64,000 nucleotides of DNA from Nitrospina sp. UBA6727 (GTDB taxonomy: Bacteria > Nitrospinota > Nitrospinia > Nitrospinales > VA-1): the NCBI GenBank assembly GCA_002454045.1, contig DKID01000023.1, positions 45,287 through 109,286 on the forward strand, given 5' to 3'. The translations under genes and the position numbers were made by a program. Shown piece by piece: positions 27,348-36,672 of this stretch. Positions within the stretch are counted from its first letter, which is position 1. Each line of letters begins with the position of its first letter. The notes under the pieces were generated by a model. The model was not told the origin of the DNA. It was given only the letters and a program-made list of their open reading frames with translations, and did not search any database.

Positions 27348-27376
27348 ATTATATTCTTTTGCTTGACAGCCGACAA
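27348..27376 (-). promoter_or_regulatory. Sigma-70 promoter of the hypothetical/thioredoxin-fold pair
   Basis: On the minus strand: -35 TTGTCG (27371-27376), 17-bp spacer, perfect -10 TATAAT (27348-27353). The start would lie about 30 bp before the ATG at 27311. Confidence 0.6.
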
Positions 27377-27422
27377 GCGGTTGGATTTTTTGAGTGTGTG
27401 ATGAGTTCCGCCCTTTTTCTTT

Positions 27423-28583
27423 TTATAGTCCCGCGTCCTTCCCGATGGCTTTAGCTTTGTCCGTTTTTTCCCACGTAAAAGAATTTTCCTTTCTGCCGAA
27501 ATGTCCGTAGGCCGCGGTTGGCAAATAACGGGGTTTTAGAAGATTCAGCGTTTTAACAATGCCCGCGGGTTTGAGGTTGAAATGGGACCGGACCAAATCT
27601 TCGAGGATGCCGGGATTAACATTATGGGTTCCGAAAGTTTCAACGTAAACTGAAACGGGGTCGGCGACGCCAATGGCGTAAGCGAGTTGTACTTCGCACC
27701 GGTCGGCTACTTTGGCCGCGACAAGATTCTTGGCGATATACCGCGCCATATAAGCGGCAGAGCGGTCGACCTTGGACGGGTCTTTCCCCGAAAATGCGCC
27801 CCCGCCATGCCGCGAAAATCCGCCGTATGTATCCACGATAATTTTTCTTCCCGTCAAACCGCAGTCGCCATGCGGGCCGCCGATTACAAAACGCCCGGTT
27901 GGATTGATATGGATTTTCATTTTTTTATGCTGCAATTTTTTCGGGATAACTTTTTGGATGACAAGTTTGGTGATGTCGTCGCGGAGTTGTTTCGTGGAGA
28001 TGTCGGGGGAGTGCTGACTGGAAATGACGACGGTCTCAATGCTCACGGGTTTGTCGTTTTCATACCTGACGGATACTTGGGATTTGCTGTCGGGTCGCAA
28101 GTAAGGGAGAGTTCCTTTCTTCCTTAACTCGGCGAGTTTGCGCACCAACTTGTGTGAATACATGATGGGTGCCGGCATCAGCTCCGGGGTTTCGCCGGAA
28201 GCATAACCAAACATCATTCCTTGATCGCCGGCCCCTTGCTCGTGTTTGTCATCGTCAACCCCGCGTGCGATGTCTTTGGATTGTTCGTCCAGCGCGACCA
28301 TCACGCCGCAGGTTTCAAAATCGAAACCCATATCGGAATGGGAGAACCCGATATTTTTTATAGTCTCCCTGACAATTTTTGGAATTTCTACATAGCAGTT
28401 GGTGGAAATTTCTCCCGCGATCACAGCGAAACCGGTGGTGATCATTGTTTCGCAGGCAACTCTTGCTTTGGGGTCTTGCTCGAGTATCGCGTCTAAAATA
28501 GAATCAGAAATTTGGTCTGCTATTTTGTCGGGGTGTCCTTCCGAAACGGATTCTGAAGTGAACAGATAATTGCCTGGGGTCAT
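27423..28583 (-). CDS. metK: S-adenosylmethionine synthetase
   Basis: Makes SAM from methionine and ATP. Motifs: [20 protein letters not shown] (ATP site), [12 protein letters not shown] (family signature 1) and [31 protein letters not shown] (signature 2, phosphate-binding loop). 386 aa is normal. The ATG at 28583 follows AAGGA; an adjacent TTG one codon upstream is less likely. It is the last gene of the minus-strand run that begins with the NAD(P)HX enzyme. No SAM-responsive riboswitch is visible before it. Confidence 0.97.
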   Translation of the reverse strand: MTPGNYLFTSESVSEGHPDKIADQISDSILDAILEQDPKARVACETMITTGFAVIAGEISTNCYVEIPKIVRETIKNIGFSHSDMGFDFETCGVMVALDEQSKDIARGVDDDKHEQGAGDQGMMFGYASGETPELMPAPIMYSHKLVRKLAELRKKGTLPYLRPDSKSQVSVRYENDKPVSIETVVISSQHSPDISTKQLRDDITKLVIQKVIPKKLQHKKMKIHINPTGRFVIGGPHGDCGLTGRKIIVDTYGGFSRHGGGAFSGKDPSKVDRSAAYMARYIAKNLVAAKVADRCEVQLAYAIGVADPVSVYVETFGTHNVNPGILEDLVRSHFNLKPAGIVKTLNLLKPRYLPTAAYGHFGRKENSFTWEKTDKAKAIGKDAGL

Positions 28584-28648
28584 CAATGTTTCCTTTTCAA
28601 TTGGAAGGTTGAAAAAAAACTAAACGAGTATCGGTTTCATCCTGCAAT

Positions 28649-30424
28649 TTATTTTCGGGCGGAGTCTAACTTTTCTTCGAAACTGGGGTCGCGGTCAAAA
28701 TCTTCTGGAAATCGAGTCCTCATTTCATTCGTGATGAAGGATGTTATTTCTTCCGGGGAACTCATCGCCAAAACATCGTTGGCTAACTGGCGCGCTTCGT
28801 CGAGTCGAATGGCGCGGATAATCTTTTTCACCTTTGGAATGGAGCGCGATTCCATGCTCAAATTATCCAATTTCCCCAGTCCCAATAAAAGCATCGTCGC
28901 CATCGGGTCACCTCCAAGCTCGCCGCAAATTGAAACTTTTTTGCCTGTGTCTTCGGCGGACTGAATAATATTTTTTAACGATCTCAATACGGAAAGGTGA
29001 AAGGGCTGGTAAAGATGAGCGATGTTTTCATTCATCCGGTCGACTGCCAGAAGATACTGGATTAAGTCGTTCGTGCCGATGCTGATGAAGTCAACTTCTT
29101 TCAGGATATGATCGATGCAGATGGCCGCCGCCGGGGTTTCTATCATAACGCCTATTTCGATTTCCTCGTTGAATGGAATTCGTTCTTTTTTTAAATCGTT
29201 TTTTGCGTCTTCTACGATTTTGTTGGCTTGAATTATTTCTGTCACGGAGGAAATCATGGGATAGAGAATTTTCACGTCGCCATATAAACTTGCTCGCAAG
29301 ATTCCTTTGACTTGGTCTGTTAATAGTTGGGGATTGGCCAGGGACAAGCGGATACCCCGAAGACCGAGGGCGGGATTGTCTTCGTCGCTGTTTCTGGCGT
29401 TGTCAAATTGTTTGTCCATCCCGATGTCCAGGGTGCGGATGACGACGGGGTTGGGATTCATTTCCTGCGCAACTAGTTTGAAATTTTCGTAGAGGTCTCT
29501 TTCCTTCGGCAAAGTTGACGTCGCCAAATAAAGAAATTCTGTGCGATAAAGTCCCACCCCTTCGGCCCCAAACTTGCGCAGAGTTTTAACTTCCTGCTTG
29601 GATTCAATATTTGCCAACAGTTTGACCTGATGTCCATCAAGTGTTTCCGCCGACTGGTGGATGTCGACCAGCAGCCGCTCTTCGTACTTGCGGTAGTTTT
29701 CTTGCTTTTTGGTGTAGTGTTGTAATGTTTCGCTGGTGGGACTTGTGATGACTTCGCCATCAATGCCGTCGACAATAATTTGGTCGCCGGAAACAATGCT
29801 GGAGGTGAGTCCTTTGATTCCCGTGATTGCGGGGATTCCTAAAGCGGCAGCGAATATGCCAACGTGGGATGTCTTCCCCCCGGCCTCGGTGACCATGCCT
29901 TTGACAAATTTTTTCGGCATCATGATGGTGTCCGATGGACTTAAGGAATGAGTCACGACAATTACGGGTTCCTGGATATCGGGCAGAGATTCTTGGGAAT
30001 GACCGATGAGGTTTTTCAGGATAGTCTGGACTAGCAGGTCGAGGTCGTCTTTTTTTCCTTTCAAGTATTCGTCGTTGATATTGCTAAATAGTTTTAGAAA
30101 ATTATTTAAAGTTTGTGTTAGAGCCCACTCTGCATTGGTTTTATATTTTTTGATATTTTCGATGGTGTCGTTGACCAAAATATCATCGTCGAGAAGCAGG
30201 CTGTAAGTATCTAAAATAACCGCGTATTTAGCGGCGATTTTTTTGGCGCGTTTTTTTATCTCCGCCATTTGGAGTTTGGTTTTTTCGATTGCTTTGCGAA
30301 AGCGCGCAACTTCCTTTTCCGCCTCCAACTCATCAATCTGATGTCTGATGATGCAGAACCTGGCCGAGTCAAGCAGATACGCTTTTCCGATTGCGACCCC
30401 TTTTGATACGGCGATGCCTTTCAT
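28649..30424 (-). CDS. ptsI: PTS enzyme I (phosphoenolpyruvate-protein phosphotransferase)
   Basis: Transfers phosphate from PEP to HPr. The phosphorylated histidine is H187 in GGKTSHVGIFAAALGIPAI. The PEP-binding barrel has EGVGLYRTEFLYL, NPALGLRGIRL and GVMIETPAA, and the active-site cysteine lies in SICGELGGDP. At 591 aa it is the classical length, without the GAF domain of PtsP. It follows ptsN by 6 bp, which ties it to the nitrogen PTS. No HPr gene is in this window. Confidence 0.95.
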   Translation of the reverse strand: MKGIAVSKGVAIGKAYLLDSARFCIIRHQIDELEAEKEVARFRKAIEKTKLQMAEIKKRAKKIAAKYAVILDTYSLLLDDDILVNDTIENIKKYKTNAEWALTQTLNNFLKLFSNINDEYLKGKKDDLDLLVQTILKNLIGHSQESLPDIQEPVIVVTHSLSPSDTIMMPKKFVKGMVTEAGGKTSHVGIFAAALGIPAITGIKGLTSSIVSGDQIIVDGIDGEVITSPTSETLQHYTKKQENYRKYEERLLVDIHQSAETLDGHQVKLLANIESKQEVKTLRKFGAEGVGLYRTEFLYLATSTLPKERDLYENFKLVAQEMNPNPVVIRTLDIGMDKQFDNARNSDEDNPALGLRGIRLSLANPQLLTDQVKGILRASLYGDVKILYPMISSVTEIIQANKIVEDAKNDLKKERIPFNEEIEIGVMIETPAAAICIDHILKEVDFISIGTNDLIQYLLAVDRMNENIAHLYQPFHLSVLRSLKNIIQSAEDTGKKVSICGELGGDPMATMLLLGLGKLDNLSMESRSIPKVKKIIRAIRLDEARQLANDVLAMSSPEEITSFITNEMRTRFPEDFDRDPSFEEKLDSARK

Positions 30425-30430
30425 GGTCAG

Positions 30431-30895
30431 TTATATAAACTTGGAGTCTTCTTCAAGGAGAAGGGAATAGATTTGATTCGCGTCTTGTAATTTCAGAATG
30501 CCTTCGCGCAAATCCTGATTTTTGAAAAGTCTTGAAATGCGCGCCAAAGCTTTTAAATGTTGTCCTGTCGAATTGGCGGGCGCGATAACCATGCATACAA
30601 AATGGACGGGCTTTTGGTCGAGGGACTCAAAGCCCACTCCTTGCAGGGAACGTCCGAAGACGGTAACAATCTGAGAAAGTTCATCGGATTTTCCGTGCGG
30701 GATGGCTACATTTTCACCGATTCCGGTGCTTCCTAATTTTTCTCTTTCCATCAGTGTGTTGAACAAGGTTTCTTTATTCTTAATCAAACCTAGTTTTTGC
30801 AAGAAGTCGGTTATTTCGCGGAGGACTTCTTCCTTATTAGTTCCGGTCAGATTGGCAATAATGGAGTCCTTTTTTAGAATGTCGTCTATTTTCAT
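30431..30895 (-). CDS. ptsN: Nitrogen PTS EIIA component (PtsN)
   Basis: Regulatory phosphocarrier of the PTS-Ntr branch, accepting phosphate from HPr/NPr. The phospho-histidine is H67 in VAIPHGKSD, within the EIIA-fructose/mannitol fold (MKIDDILKKDSIIANL.. MEREKLGSTGIGENV). 154 aa is normal. It sits downstream of rpoN as in many proteobacteria, but the ribosome hibernation factor gene (hpf) normally between them is missing: only 110 bp without an ORF remain. Confidence 0.94.
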   Translation of the reverse strand: MKIDDILKKDSIIANLTGTNKEEVLREITDFLQKLGLIKNKETLFNTLMEREKLGSTGIGENVAIPHGKSDELSQIVTVFGRSLQGVGFESLDQKPVHFVCMVIAPANSTGQHLKALARISRLFKNQDLREGILKLQDANQIYSLLLEEDSKFI

Positions 30896-31005
30896 TTTGT
30901 TGAGAGCGAGTTGGGGATAAGGTCAGATTGGTCCCGGTTTTTTAGTTTGGATTGCGCATCTTTTTTGATTCTAGGGTCATGCGCTTTTTCCTTAAGGCGG
31001 GAAAA

Positions 31006-32367
31006 CTAAAACAATTTTCTTCTTTTACTTGCAGGCGGAATATTCAGTTCTTTCCGATACTTTGCAATAGTTCTCCGCGCTATCCTAGCATTTTTCTTCA
31101 TCAACACATCAACCATTTGATCGTCCGTTAGTGGACGGCTTCCGCTTTCTCCATCGATGATTTCTTTCATCATATTTTTTACGCGGACGGAGGAAATAGT
31201 ATTTCCCAAACAAGATTTGATGCCGCTATGGAAAAAGAATTTAAGTTCAAAAACTCCTTGCGGTGTATCGATGTATTTGTTGGTGGTGATTCTGCTTACG
31301 GTTGACTCATGCATTTCAATATCGTTGGCCACGTCTTTCATGACCATGGGTTCTAGGTGAGGCAGGCCGTCGTCGAAAAAGTTCTTCTGCAGTTTTATGA
31401 TACTTTTCCCGACCTTGTAGATGGTTTGCCTTCGCTGGTCTATACTTTTAATCAGCCATAAAGCGGCCTGATATTTTTTCTCCAAGTATTCTTTGGTTCG
31501 TCCCTCTTTGGTGGTCTTCAACAGATTGTGGTAGTACGGACTAATCCGCAGATTGGGCACGCCATCGTCGTTCAAAACCACATCGTAACCTTCATCCGTT
31601 TTAATTACAACGAGGTCTGGGACAACATAGTCGACTCTTTCGCGGCTGAATAAAAGCCCGGGTTTGGGACAAAACTCTTTGATGATTTTGAAGGCATCCA
31701 AAACTTCCTCTAAACTAATTTTCAATTCGGATGCAATCTTTGGCAGAAACTTTTCTTCCAGCCGTTCCAAATAGTTTTTGATGAGGATTTCTACATAGAG
31801 GTTTTTTTCCGAAAGGGCGCGGGCCTGACTCATCAAGCATTCTTTCAAGGAGCGGGCGGCAACTCCAGTGGGTTCAAAATTTTGTATAACGTTTAGAACT
31901 CGCAACACATTTTTTTCTTCGGTGTTGCAGATTTCAGCAATTTCATTTAGGTCGGCGCAAAGATATCCGTCGCTTTGAATGTTGCCTATGATGCATGATC
32001 CAATAAATTTATCTAACTCAGAGTCAACGGATAAACCCAGTTGCCACATGAGATGGTCTGCTAAATTGGCTTCTTTTTTTTGTGTGGATTCGATAGAAGG
32101 TTTTTCGGTGTCGTCTTCGTTCTCTCCGTCCTCCTCAAGTTCTTCTTCCACTTCTTGCGCGTTGAGTTCGCCGTCCCCGTCTTCATCACCACCATCATTC
32201 TCTTCGAGTTCTTCCAGAACTGGATTCTCTATGATTTTTTCCCTTACCAATTGAGCAAGTTCCGTCCGCGCCAAAGATAAGAGTTTGATGGCCTGTTGAA
32301 GCGTGGGCGTCATGACCAGCTTCCGGGTCATCTTTAAGTTTAAATTCGTTTTCATTTCCATCGCCAT
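31006..32367 (-). CDS. rpoN: RNA polymerase sigma-54 factor
   Basis: Alternative sigma factor for -24/-12 promoters that need enhancer-binding ATPases. Region I (LKMTRKLVMTPTLQQAIKLLSL) is Gln/Leu-rich as expected. An acidic region II follows (EELEENDGGDEDGDGELNAQEVEEELEEDGENEDD). The core-binding and HTH regions are intact, and the RpoN box is ARRTIAKYRKELNIPPASKRR at the C-terminus. 453 aa. Located in the lptC-lptA-lptB-rpoN-ptsN order typical of proteobacteria. No sigma-54 promoter is obvious in the window. Confidence 0.96.
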   Translation of the reverse strand: MAMEMKTNLNLKMTRKLVMTPTLQQAIKLLSLARTELAQLVREKIIENPVLEELEENDGGDEDGDGELNAQEVEEELEEDGENEDDTEKPSIESTQKKEANLADHLMWQLGLSVDSELDKFIGSCIIGNIQSDGYLCADLNEIAEICNTEEKNVLRVLNVIQNFEPTGVAARSLKECLMSQARALSEKNLYVEILIKNYLERLEEKFLPKIASELKISLEEVLDAFKIIKEFCPKPGLLFSRERVDYVVPDLVVIKTDEGYDVVLNDDGVPNLRISPYYHNLLKTTKEGRTKEYLEKKYQAALWLIKSIDQRRQTIYKVGKSIIKLQKNFFDDGLPHLEPMVMKDVANDIEMHESTVSRITTNKYIDTPQGVFELKFFFHSGIKSCLGNTISSVRVKNMMKEIIDGESGSRPLTDDQMVDVLMKKNARIARRTIAKYRKELNIPPASKRRKLF

Positions 32368-32384
32368 AAATGTTTGCTCACGGC

Positions 32385-33107
32385 CTAAAATGAAAATCGA
32401 CTGCCCAGATAAATCTGTTTCACTTTTTCATCCTGAGCAACGTCCATCGGTTTGCCCGATGAGATGATTTCCCCAGCGTTGATAATGTAAGCGCGGTCAG
32501 TAATGCTCAAGGTTTCCCGAACATTATGGTCGGTGATCAAAATGCCAATGCCCTTATCTTTTAATTGGGAAATGATGGATTGAATATCCGCCACGGCGAT
32601 GGGGTCGATGCCTGCGAAAGGTTCATCCAATAGGATAAACGCTGGGGACGTGGCCAGCGCTCTGCTAATTTCCACGCGCCTTCGTTCTCCTCCCGAAAGC
32701 GAATACGCCTTGAAATTTTTTGTATGCAAGATGCCGAGTTCGCGAAGCAGCGAGTGGGCTTTTTCTTTGCAGTCAAAACTGGAGAGTTTCTGAGTTTCCA
32801 GAACCGCGATGATATTTTCTTCCACCGTCAATTTCCTGAAAACCGAAGGCTCCTGCGGCAAATAACTGATGCCTCTTTTGGCGCGCTCGTGCATGGGGAA
32901 ATCGGTGACGTCCCCGTCGTCTAGTAAAACTTTGCCGTCATCGGGGCGAGTCAACCCGACGACCATATAGAAGGTGGTGGTTTTCCCCGCGCCGTTTGGA
33001 CCGAGCAAGCCCACAATTTCGCCTTGGTTGACTTCAATGCTTACTTTGTTGACTACTTTTCGAGCGCGGTATGACTTGCTAAGGTTTTCGGTTTTTAAGC
33101 CAGCCAC
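32385..33107 (-). CDS. lptB: LPS export ABC transporter ATP-binding protein LptB
   Basis: ATPase that powers LPS extraction from the inner membrane with LptFG. Walker A is GPNGAGKTT (36-44). LptB-specific sequences include [20 protein letters not shown], the signature [17 protein letters not shown], Walker [17 protein letters not shown] and [11 protein letters not shown]. 240 aa is normal. The gene is 40 bp after lptA and 17 bp before rpoN in the same transcript direction. Confidence 0.96.
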   Translation of the reverse strand: MAGLKTENLSKSYRARKVVNKVSIEVNQGEIVGLLGPNGAGKTTTFYMVVGLTRPDDGKVLLDDGDVTDFPMHERAKRGISYLPQEPSVFRKLTVEENIIAVLETQKLSSFDCKEKAHSLLRELGILHTKNFKAYSLSGGERRRVEISRALATSPAFILLDEPFAGIDPIAVADIQSIISQLKDKGIGILITDHNVRETLSITDRAYIINAGEIISSGKPMDVAQDEKVKQIYLGSRFSF

Positions 33108-33147
33108 TTTTTTATCGAGAGGAGGAAAGTTTGGTTGCGGCAGTCAT

Positions 33148-33654
33148 CTACAATTTTTTTTCATCCTTCAGATAAACTTTCATGCGCACCCTTTGATTGA
33201 CTATGAATCGGTCTTGTTCCAAAAGGAAAATCATTTCTTGGCCTTCAATCATACTCTCCTCTTCCCACGCGGTAGCATGAGGGGTGCCCGTTAAAGTTAT
33301 CTTTTGCAATTTGTCTACATAGACGGCGCGGTCGCCGACGGCTTTTCTTAAACCTTTGGTGATGACAACGTTGCCGATGGCGACAATCTCATCCGTTTTT
33401 TTGTTGCCCTTGGTGTTGTGGATTTCCATGATGTCGGAGGTTATTTTTAGGTCGCCTTGGGAACTTACGACGTTCCCCGAAAAAATTATTTTTGCTCCTC
33501 CGTCTTCAGACTGCATGCGGTCGGAGGTGATTTCTACGGGACTTTTGTTTTGCGCGAATTTCCCGTTTGGCACCGTCGCATTTTGCGCGGCGGCGGGCAA
33601 CGACGCAAATCCCCAAGCAACAAAAATAATCAATCCGACTAATTTATTTTTCAT
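33148..33654 (-). CDS. lptA: LPS transport periplasmic protein LptA
   Basis: Periplasmic bridge protein carrying LPS between LptC and LptD. Signal peptide (LVGLIIFVAWGFASLPAAAQ), then the OstA/LptA jellyroll: PVEITSDRMQSEDGGAKIIFSGNVVSSQGDLKITSDIMEI and EIVAIGNVVITKGLRKAVGDRAVY. 168 aa is normal. It lies between lptC and lptB as expected. The 78 bp before it is an unusual Lys-rich low-complexity stretch. Confidence 0.92.
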   Translation of the reverse strand: MKNKLVGLIIFVAWGFASLPAAAQNATVPNGKFAQNKSPVEITSDRMQSEDGGAKIIFSGNVVSSQGDLKITSDIMEIHNTKGNKKTDEIVAIGNVVITKGLRKAVGDRAVYVDKLQKITLTGTPHATAWEEESMIEGQEMIFLLEQDRFIVNQRVRMKVYLKDEKKL

Positions 33655-33732
33655 GGCGTCTTTTTTCCGCGGCGTTTTTTTCAGTATCTTTTTTCTCCGG
33701 CGTCTTTTTCGCGGTGTCTTATTGATGCTGAA
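33655..33732 (-). repeat. A-rich low-complexity junction between lptC and lptA
   Basis: On the minus strand the sequence alternates GACGCC/GCCGCGG with runs of A (A5-A7) and is open in frames that would encode Lys/Ala/Glu-rich peptide (for example AKKTPEKKDTEKNAAEK). It resembles the Lys-rich end of lptC (SDSAKK) and may be decayed or frame-shifted 3' sequence of that gene. Confidence 0.35.
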
Positions 33733-34158
33733 TTATTTTTTCGCAGAATCGCTACTCAATCTGTCCACCAAAATATCCGCCGTGCCCGTAAATTTTACAT
33801 TGCCGACCAAATCGACAGTATCGGTTTTTTCTTTGTAGGTTCCCGAATCCGCGACGATGATATATTTTCTGTTTTCGTCTTTGTGAAGGGTCATTTTCAC
33901 GTCACGCATTTTAGTTAAATTTTCCTGATTATTGATTTGCGCTAACCCTGCTTTGAGTTCCCATTCCTTAACGCCTTTGACTTCATGCACCACTCTGAAA
34001 TTTTCAATTTCAACGTCGACTCCTTTTTCCATCACCTTGGTGCGGATGTTGTCCATCTCGATGGAAGTGCCGCCGCCGTTCTTGAGAAAATAAAATCCCG
34101 CCGTGCCGACTACGCCGAACACCGTTGCCAACAAAATTATTCTGACCGCGTTGATCAT
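33733..34158 (-). CDS. lptC: LPS export protein LptC
   Basis: Bitopic inner-membrane protein that hands LPS from LptBFG to LptA. It has one N-terminal transmembrane helix (IILLATVFGVVGTAGFYFL) and a periplasmic beta-jellyroll (VEIENFRVVHEVKGVKEWELKAGLAQINNQENLTKMRDVKMTL, SGTYKEKTDTVDLVGNVKFTG). At 141 aa it is shorter than the usual 180-190 aa, lacking the last strands, but synteny with lptA-lptB-rpoN supports the call. Downstream sequence suggests a possible altered 3' end. Confidence 0.85.
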   Translation of the reverse strand: MINAVRIILLATVFGVVGTAGFYFLKNGGGTSIEMDNIRTKVMEKGVDVEIENFRVVHEVKGVKEWELKAGLAQINNQENLTKMRDVKMTLHKDENRKYIIVADSGTYKEKTDTVDLVGNVKFTGTADILVDRLSSDSAKK

Positions 34159-34234
34159 TCAAATAATTAATTTGTGCCGCGTTAAATTTTATGCGAGGGG
34201 CATACCGAAGGGGCGATGATGGCACGCCGCCTGC

Positions 34235-34717
34235 TTAAAGTAAAGTGAAATCAGGGAAGGAGCGTGGTCCGGGAAAAAATGAATGGAAGGTGAACTCGCG
34301 CTGAGCATCGCCGATGATTTCAATATTTATTTCCATCCTGTCCTGAATGTTCAAAATCAGTTGGTCCGATTTTCGCGGCGAGCGTAATTTCTCCGCCCAC
34401 TCAATGATGGTCACCCCGCGCCCATATAAAATTTCTTCAAGACCCAGCGAATAAATTTCTTCCTGGTCGTCGAGTCGGTATAGGTCGACATGGTAAATGG
34501 GAAACCTGCCCGGGTATTCGTTGACCAGCGTGAAGGTGGGGCTACGAACATAGAAATTTTTGTCCGCTTCCAAACCGCAACAGATTCCTTGAGTGAAATG
34601 AGTTTTCCCCGCACCGAGATCTCCAAACAAGAGAACAATGTCGCCGGCCACCAAAGAGTTGCCGAGCGATTTTCCCAGTTGCAAAGTTTCTTCCGGGCTA
34701 TGCGATATTTTTTTCAT
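34235..34717 (-). CDS. tsaE: tRNA threonylcarbamoyladenosine biosynthesis ATPase TsaE
   Basis: P-loop ATPase that works with TsaB/TsaD in making t6A37 of ANN-decoding tRNAs. Walker A is GDLGAGKT (32-39). The family motifs SPTFTLVNEY, YHVDLYRLDD and IIEWAEKL are all present. 160 aa is normal. It is transcribed with the upstream NAD(P)HX enzyme gene, a pairing seen in many bacteria (yjeF-yjeE). The gap between them is filled by a GC-rich repeat tract. Confidence 0.95.
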   Translation of the reverse strand: MKKISHSPEETLQLGKSLGNSLVAGDIVLLFGDLGAGKTHFTQGICCGLEADKNFYVRSPTFTLVNEYPGRFPIYHVDLYRLDDQEEIYSLGLEEILYGRGVTIIEWAEKLRSPRKSDQLILNIQDRMEINIEIIGDAQREFTFHSFFPGPRSFPDFTLL

Positions 34718-34744
34718 TTCGGAGCATTGCTGAAAAGATTTCGG

Positions 34745-34853
34745 TTACCGCCACCGTCAACGCCGTGATTATCGCGCCACTGTCACCGCCGTCACCGTCG
34801 ATGCCACCGTCACTGTCGTTATCCCCGCCGTCATCGTCGTCACCGCGCATTCT
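34745..34853. repeat. GC-rich CCGTCACCGCCGTCATC tract (long)
   Basis: Almost the whole gap between the NAD(P)HX enzyme and tsaE is repeats of CCGCCACCGTCAACGCCG, CACCGCCGTCACCGTCG and CCCCGCCGTCATCGTCG. It is one of the clearest examples of the family. Confidence 0.7.
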
Positions 34854-36404
34854 TCACGGAAGTATGCGCCGCAGAGTTTCTGGAAGGCAGCGTAATAAAT
34901 CGCCCGCTATCAAAGTGGTTTCGCTTTCGCGTTCCGCAAAATAATCTCCCGCTTGACCGTGTATGTAAGTCCCGGCGATGGCGGCTTGCCGGGGAGGTAA
35001 ACCTTGAGCGATGAGTCCCGCGATGACGCCGGTCAAAACATCTCCCGACCCGCCCGTCGCCATGCCGGCGTTACCCGTTGGATTGATGACGACACTTCCA
35101 TCCGCCAGTCCAATCAAACTTGGCGAGCCTTTCAAAACTAAAATTAACGAATGTTCGGCGGCGAAGTTTGATGCTACCGCAACACGGTTTTTTTGAATTT
35201 CCCGCGTTGGCACTCCGACTAAACGCGACATTTCTTTTGGGTGCGGGGTGAGAATAGTTTCGGGCGGCAACTTTCGCAACCAATCTTTGTGGGATGATAT
35301 TGCGTTCAAGGCGTCGGCGTCGAGCACCAACGGGCATTGAATCCGCGGCAAAATTTTTCCGATTAGCGCGACGGTCTCCCGGTCGGTGGTCATCCCGGGG
35401 CCGATTGCCAACGCTGATTTATCTTTAAGGAGACCCGCGATGAATTTTTCGGCGCGCAACGATAATGCGCCGTCGGCGGTTTCAGGAAGCGGGACGGTCA
35501 TCACTTCCATGGGATGAACTTCGAAAGCTTTCTGGCAAGAGTCCGGCAAAGCCAAAGTGCATAAGCCAGCGCCGGCGCGCAAAGTAGCCAGGGCGGTCAA
35601 CCCGGCGGCGCCTCCTTTTCCTCTTGCCCCCGCGAGAATTAGGGCGTGACCGTAATCGCCTTTGTGGCTGTCGGGATTGCGTTTCCGAAAATAGGATTTG
35701 ATGTCGTCCGCCTCGCACTGGTGCACGCGGATGTTTTGTTGCGCGCTGGCTTTTTCCGGGATGCCAATATCGATGAGCCGAGTTTGTTTCATGACGCCGG
35801 CGGCGGGATGGAGCAAGTGGCTTTGTTTCCAGCAAGCGAGGGCGAGGGTTAAGTCGGACTTAACATGCGGGCCGATTAGTTCGCCGCTGTCTGAATCCAC
35901 GCCGGAGTTAATGTCCACCGCGACGACAAATTTTCCGAACTGGTTGATTTTGTCGATGACCTTCGCGGCGAAGTCGGCGGCAGGTTTATTTAATCCTGTG
36001 CCGAAGACGGCGTCGACAATGATGTCGCAATGACGAAGTTTGTGATCGTGCCGATGCAAATTGTCGGCGGACAATTCGTCAACTTGAACGCCGATGTTTT
36101 GCGCGGCGACGGCGTTAATTCCGGCGTCCCCTTTTAGTTCCGATAATTTGCCGACCAACAAAACCCGTATGTCACCGCCGAGTTTAAACAGATGCCGCGC
36201 CGCGACGAAACCATCTCCGCCGTTGTTTCCTTTGCCGCAAAATATAAAAATCTTTTTCTGGGATAAATCCGCGAAACGTTTTCGCAGTTCTTGGGCGACG
36301 CCGACGCCGGCGTTTTCCATGAGGGTGATGCCGGGGATTCCAAAACCGTCAATGGCCTGACGGTCGATGGCTTGCATTTGTTCTGCTGTTACGACGGGGA
36401 GCAC
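34854..36404 (-). CDS. nnrD: Bifunctional NAD(P)HX epimerase / ADP-dependent dehydratase
   Basis: Repairs hydrated NAD(P)H. The N-terminal YjeF_N epimerase domain has VTAEQMQAIDRQAI, GIPGITLMENAG and GKGNNGGDGFVAARHL. The C-terminal ribokinase-like dehydratase domain has HKGDYGHALILAGARGKGGAAGLTALATLRAGAGL, LDADALNAI, TPHPKEMSRL and TGGSGDVLTGVIAGL. I place the start at GTG 36404 (LPVVTAEQM) because homologues begin there. ATGs at 36482/36473 would add about 25 residues of Arg/His-rich peptide that come from a GC-rich repeat tract. Heads the transcription unit tsaE-lptCAB-rpoN-ptsN-ptsI-metK. Confidence 0.94.
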   Translation of the reverse strand: MLPVVTAEQMQAIDRQAIDGFGIPGITLMENAGVGVAQELRKRFADLSQKKIFIFCGKGNNGGDGFVAARHLFKLGGDIRVLLVGKLSELKGDAGINAVAAQNIGVQVDELSADNLHRHDHKLRHCDIIVDAVFGTGLNKPAADFAAKVIDKINQFGKFVVAVDINSGVDSDSGELIGPHVKSDLTLALACWKQSHLLHPAAGVMKQTRLIDIGIPEKASAQQNIRVHQCEADDIKSYFRKRNPDSHKGDYGHALILAGARGKGGAAGLTALATLRAGAGLCTLALPDSCQKAFEVHPMEVMTVPLPETADGALSLRAEKFIAGLLKDKSALAIGPGMTTDRETVALIGKILPRIQCPLVLDADALNAISSHKDWLRKLPPETILTPHPKEMSRLVGVPTREIQKNRVAVASNFAAEHSLILVLKGSPSLIGLADGSVVINPTGNAGMATGGSGDVLTGVIAGLIAQGLPPRQAAIAGTYIHGQAGDYFAERESETTLIAGDLLRCLPETLRRILP

Positions 36405-36582
36405 AGCGGTTAAATCCTGTAGCGACGGCGCGGCGACATGACGGCGACGACGATGACGGCGACGCGTCGGCATTCTACTCATCGGCGACGTAATTTATCA
36501 ATGTAATTCGCGGCGACTTCGTATTCGTTCCTTCCTCTTTGATATATAGTACATGGTACGCAAAACGGTGTAGGGATAATTT

Positions 36583-36648
36583 TTGGATTTTTGCGGCGGC
36601 ATTTCTTCGCCGTCGTCACCGTCGCGGTTCCCCGCCGCCGTTGCGTCT
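36583..36648. repeat. GC-rich CGCCGTCGTCACCGTCG tract
   Basis: Lies in the divergent region between the NAD(P)HX enzyme and the uridylyltransferase. Contains CGCCGTCGTCACCGTCGCGG and CCGCCGCCGTTGCGTC. A matching GACGGCGACGACGATG stretch occurs on the other side at 36427-36473, where it is read as the upstream part of the NAD(P)HX enzyme frame. Confidence 0.6.
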
Positions 36649-36672
36649 TTGAACACTTTCGGGAATATTCGC

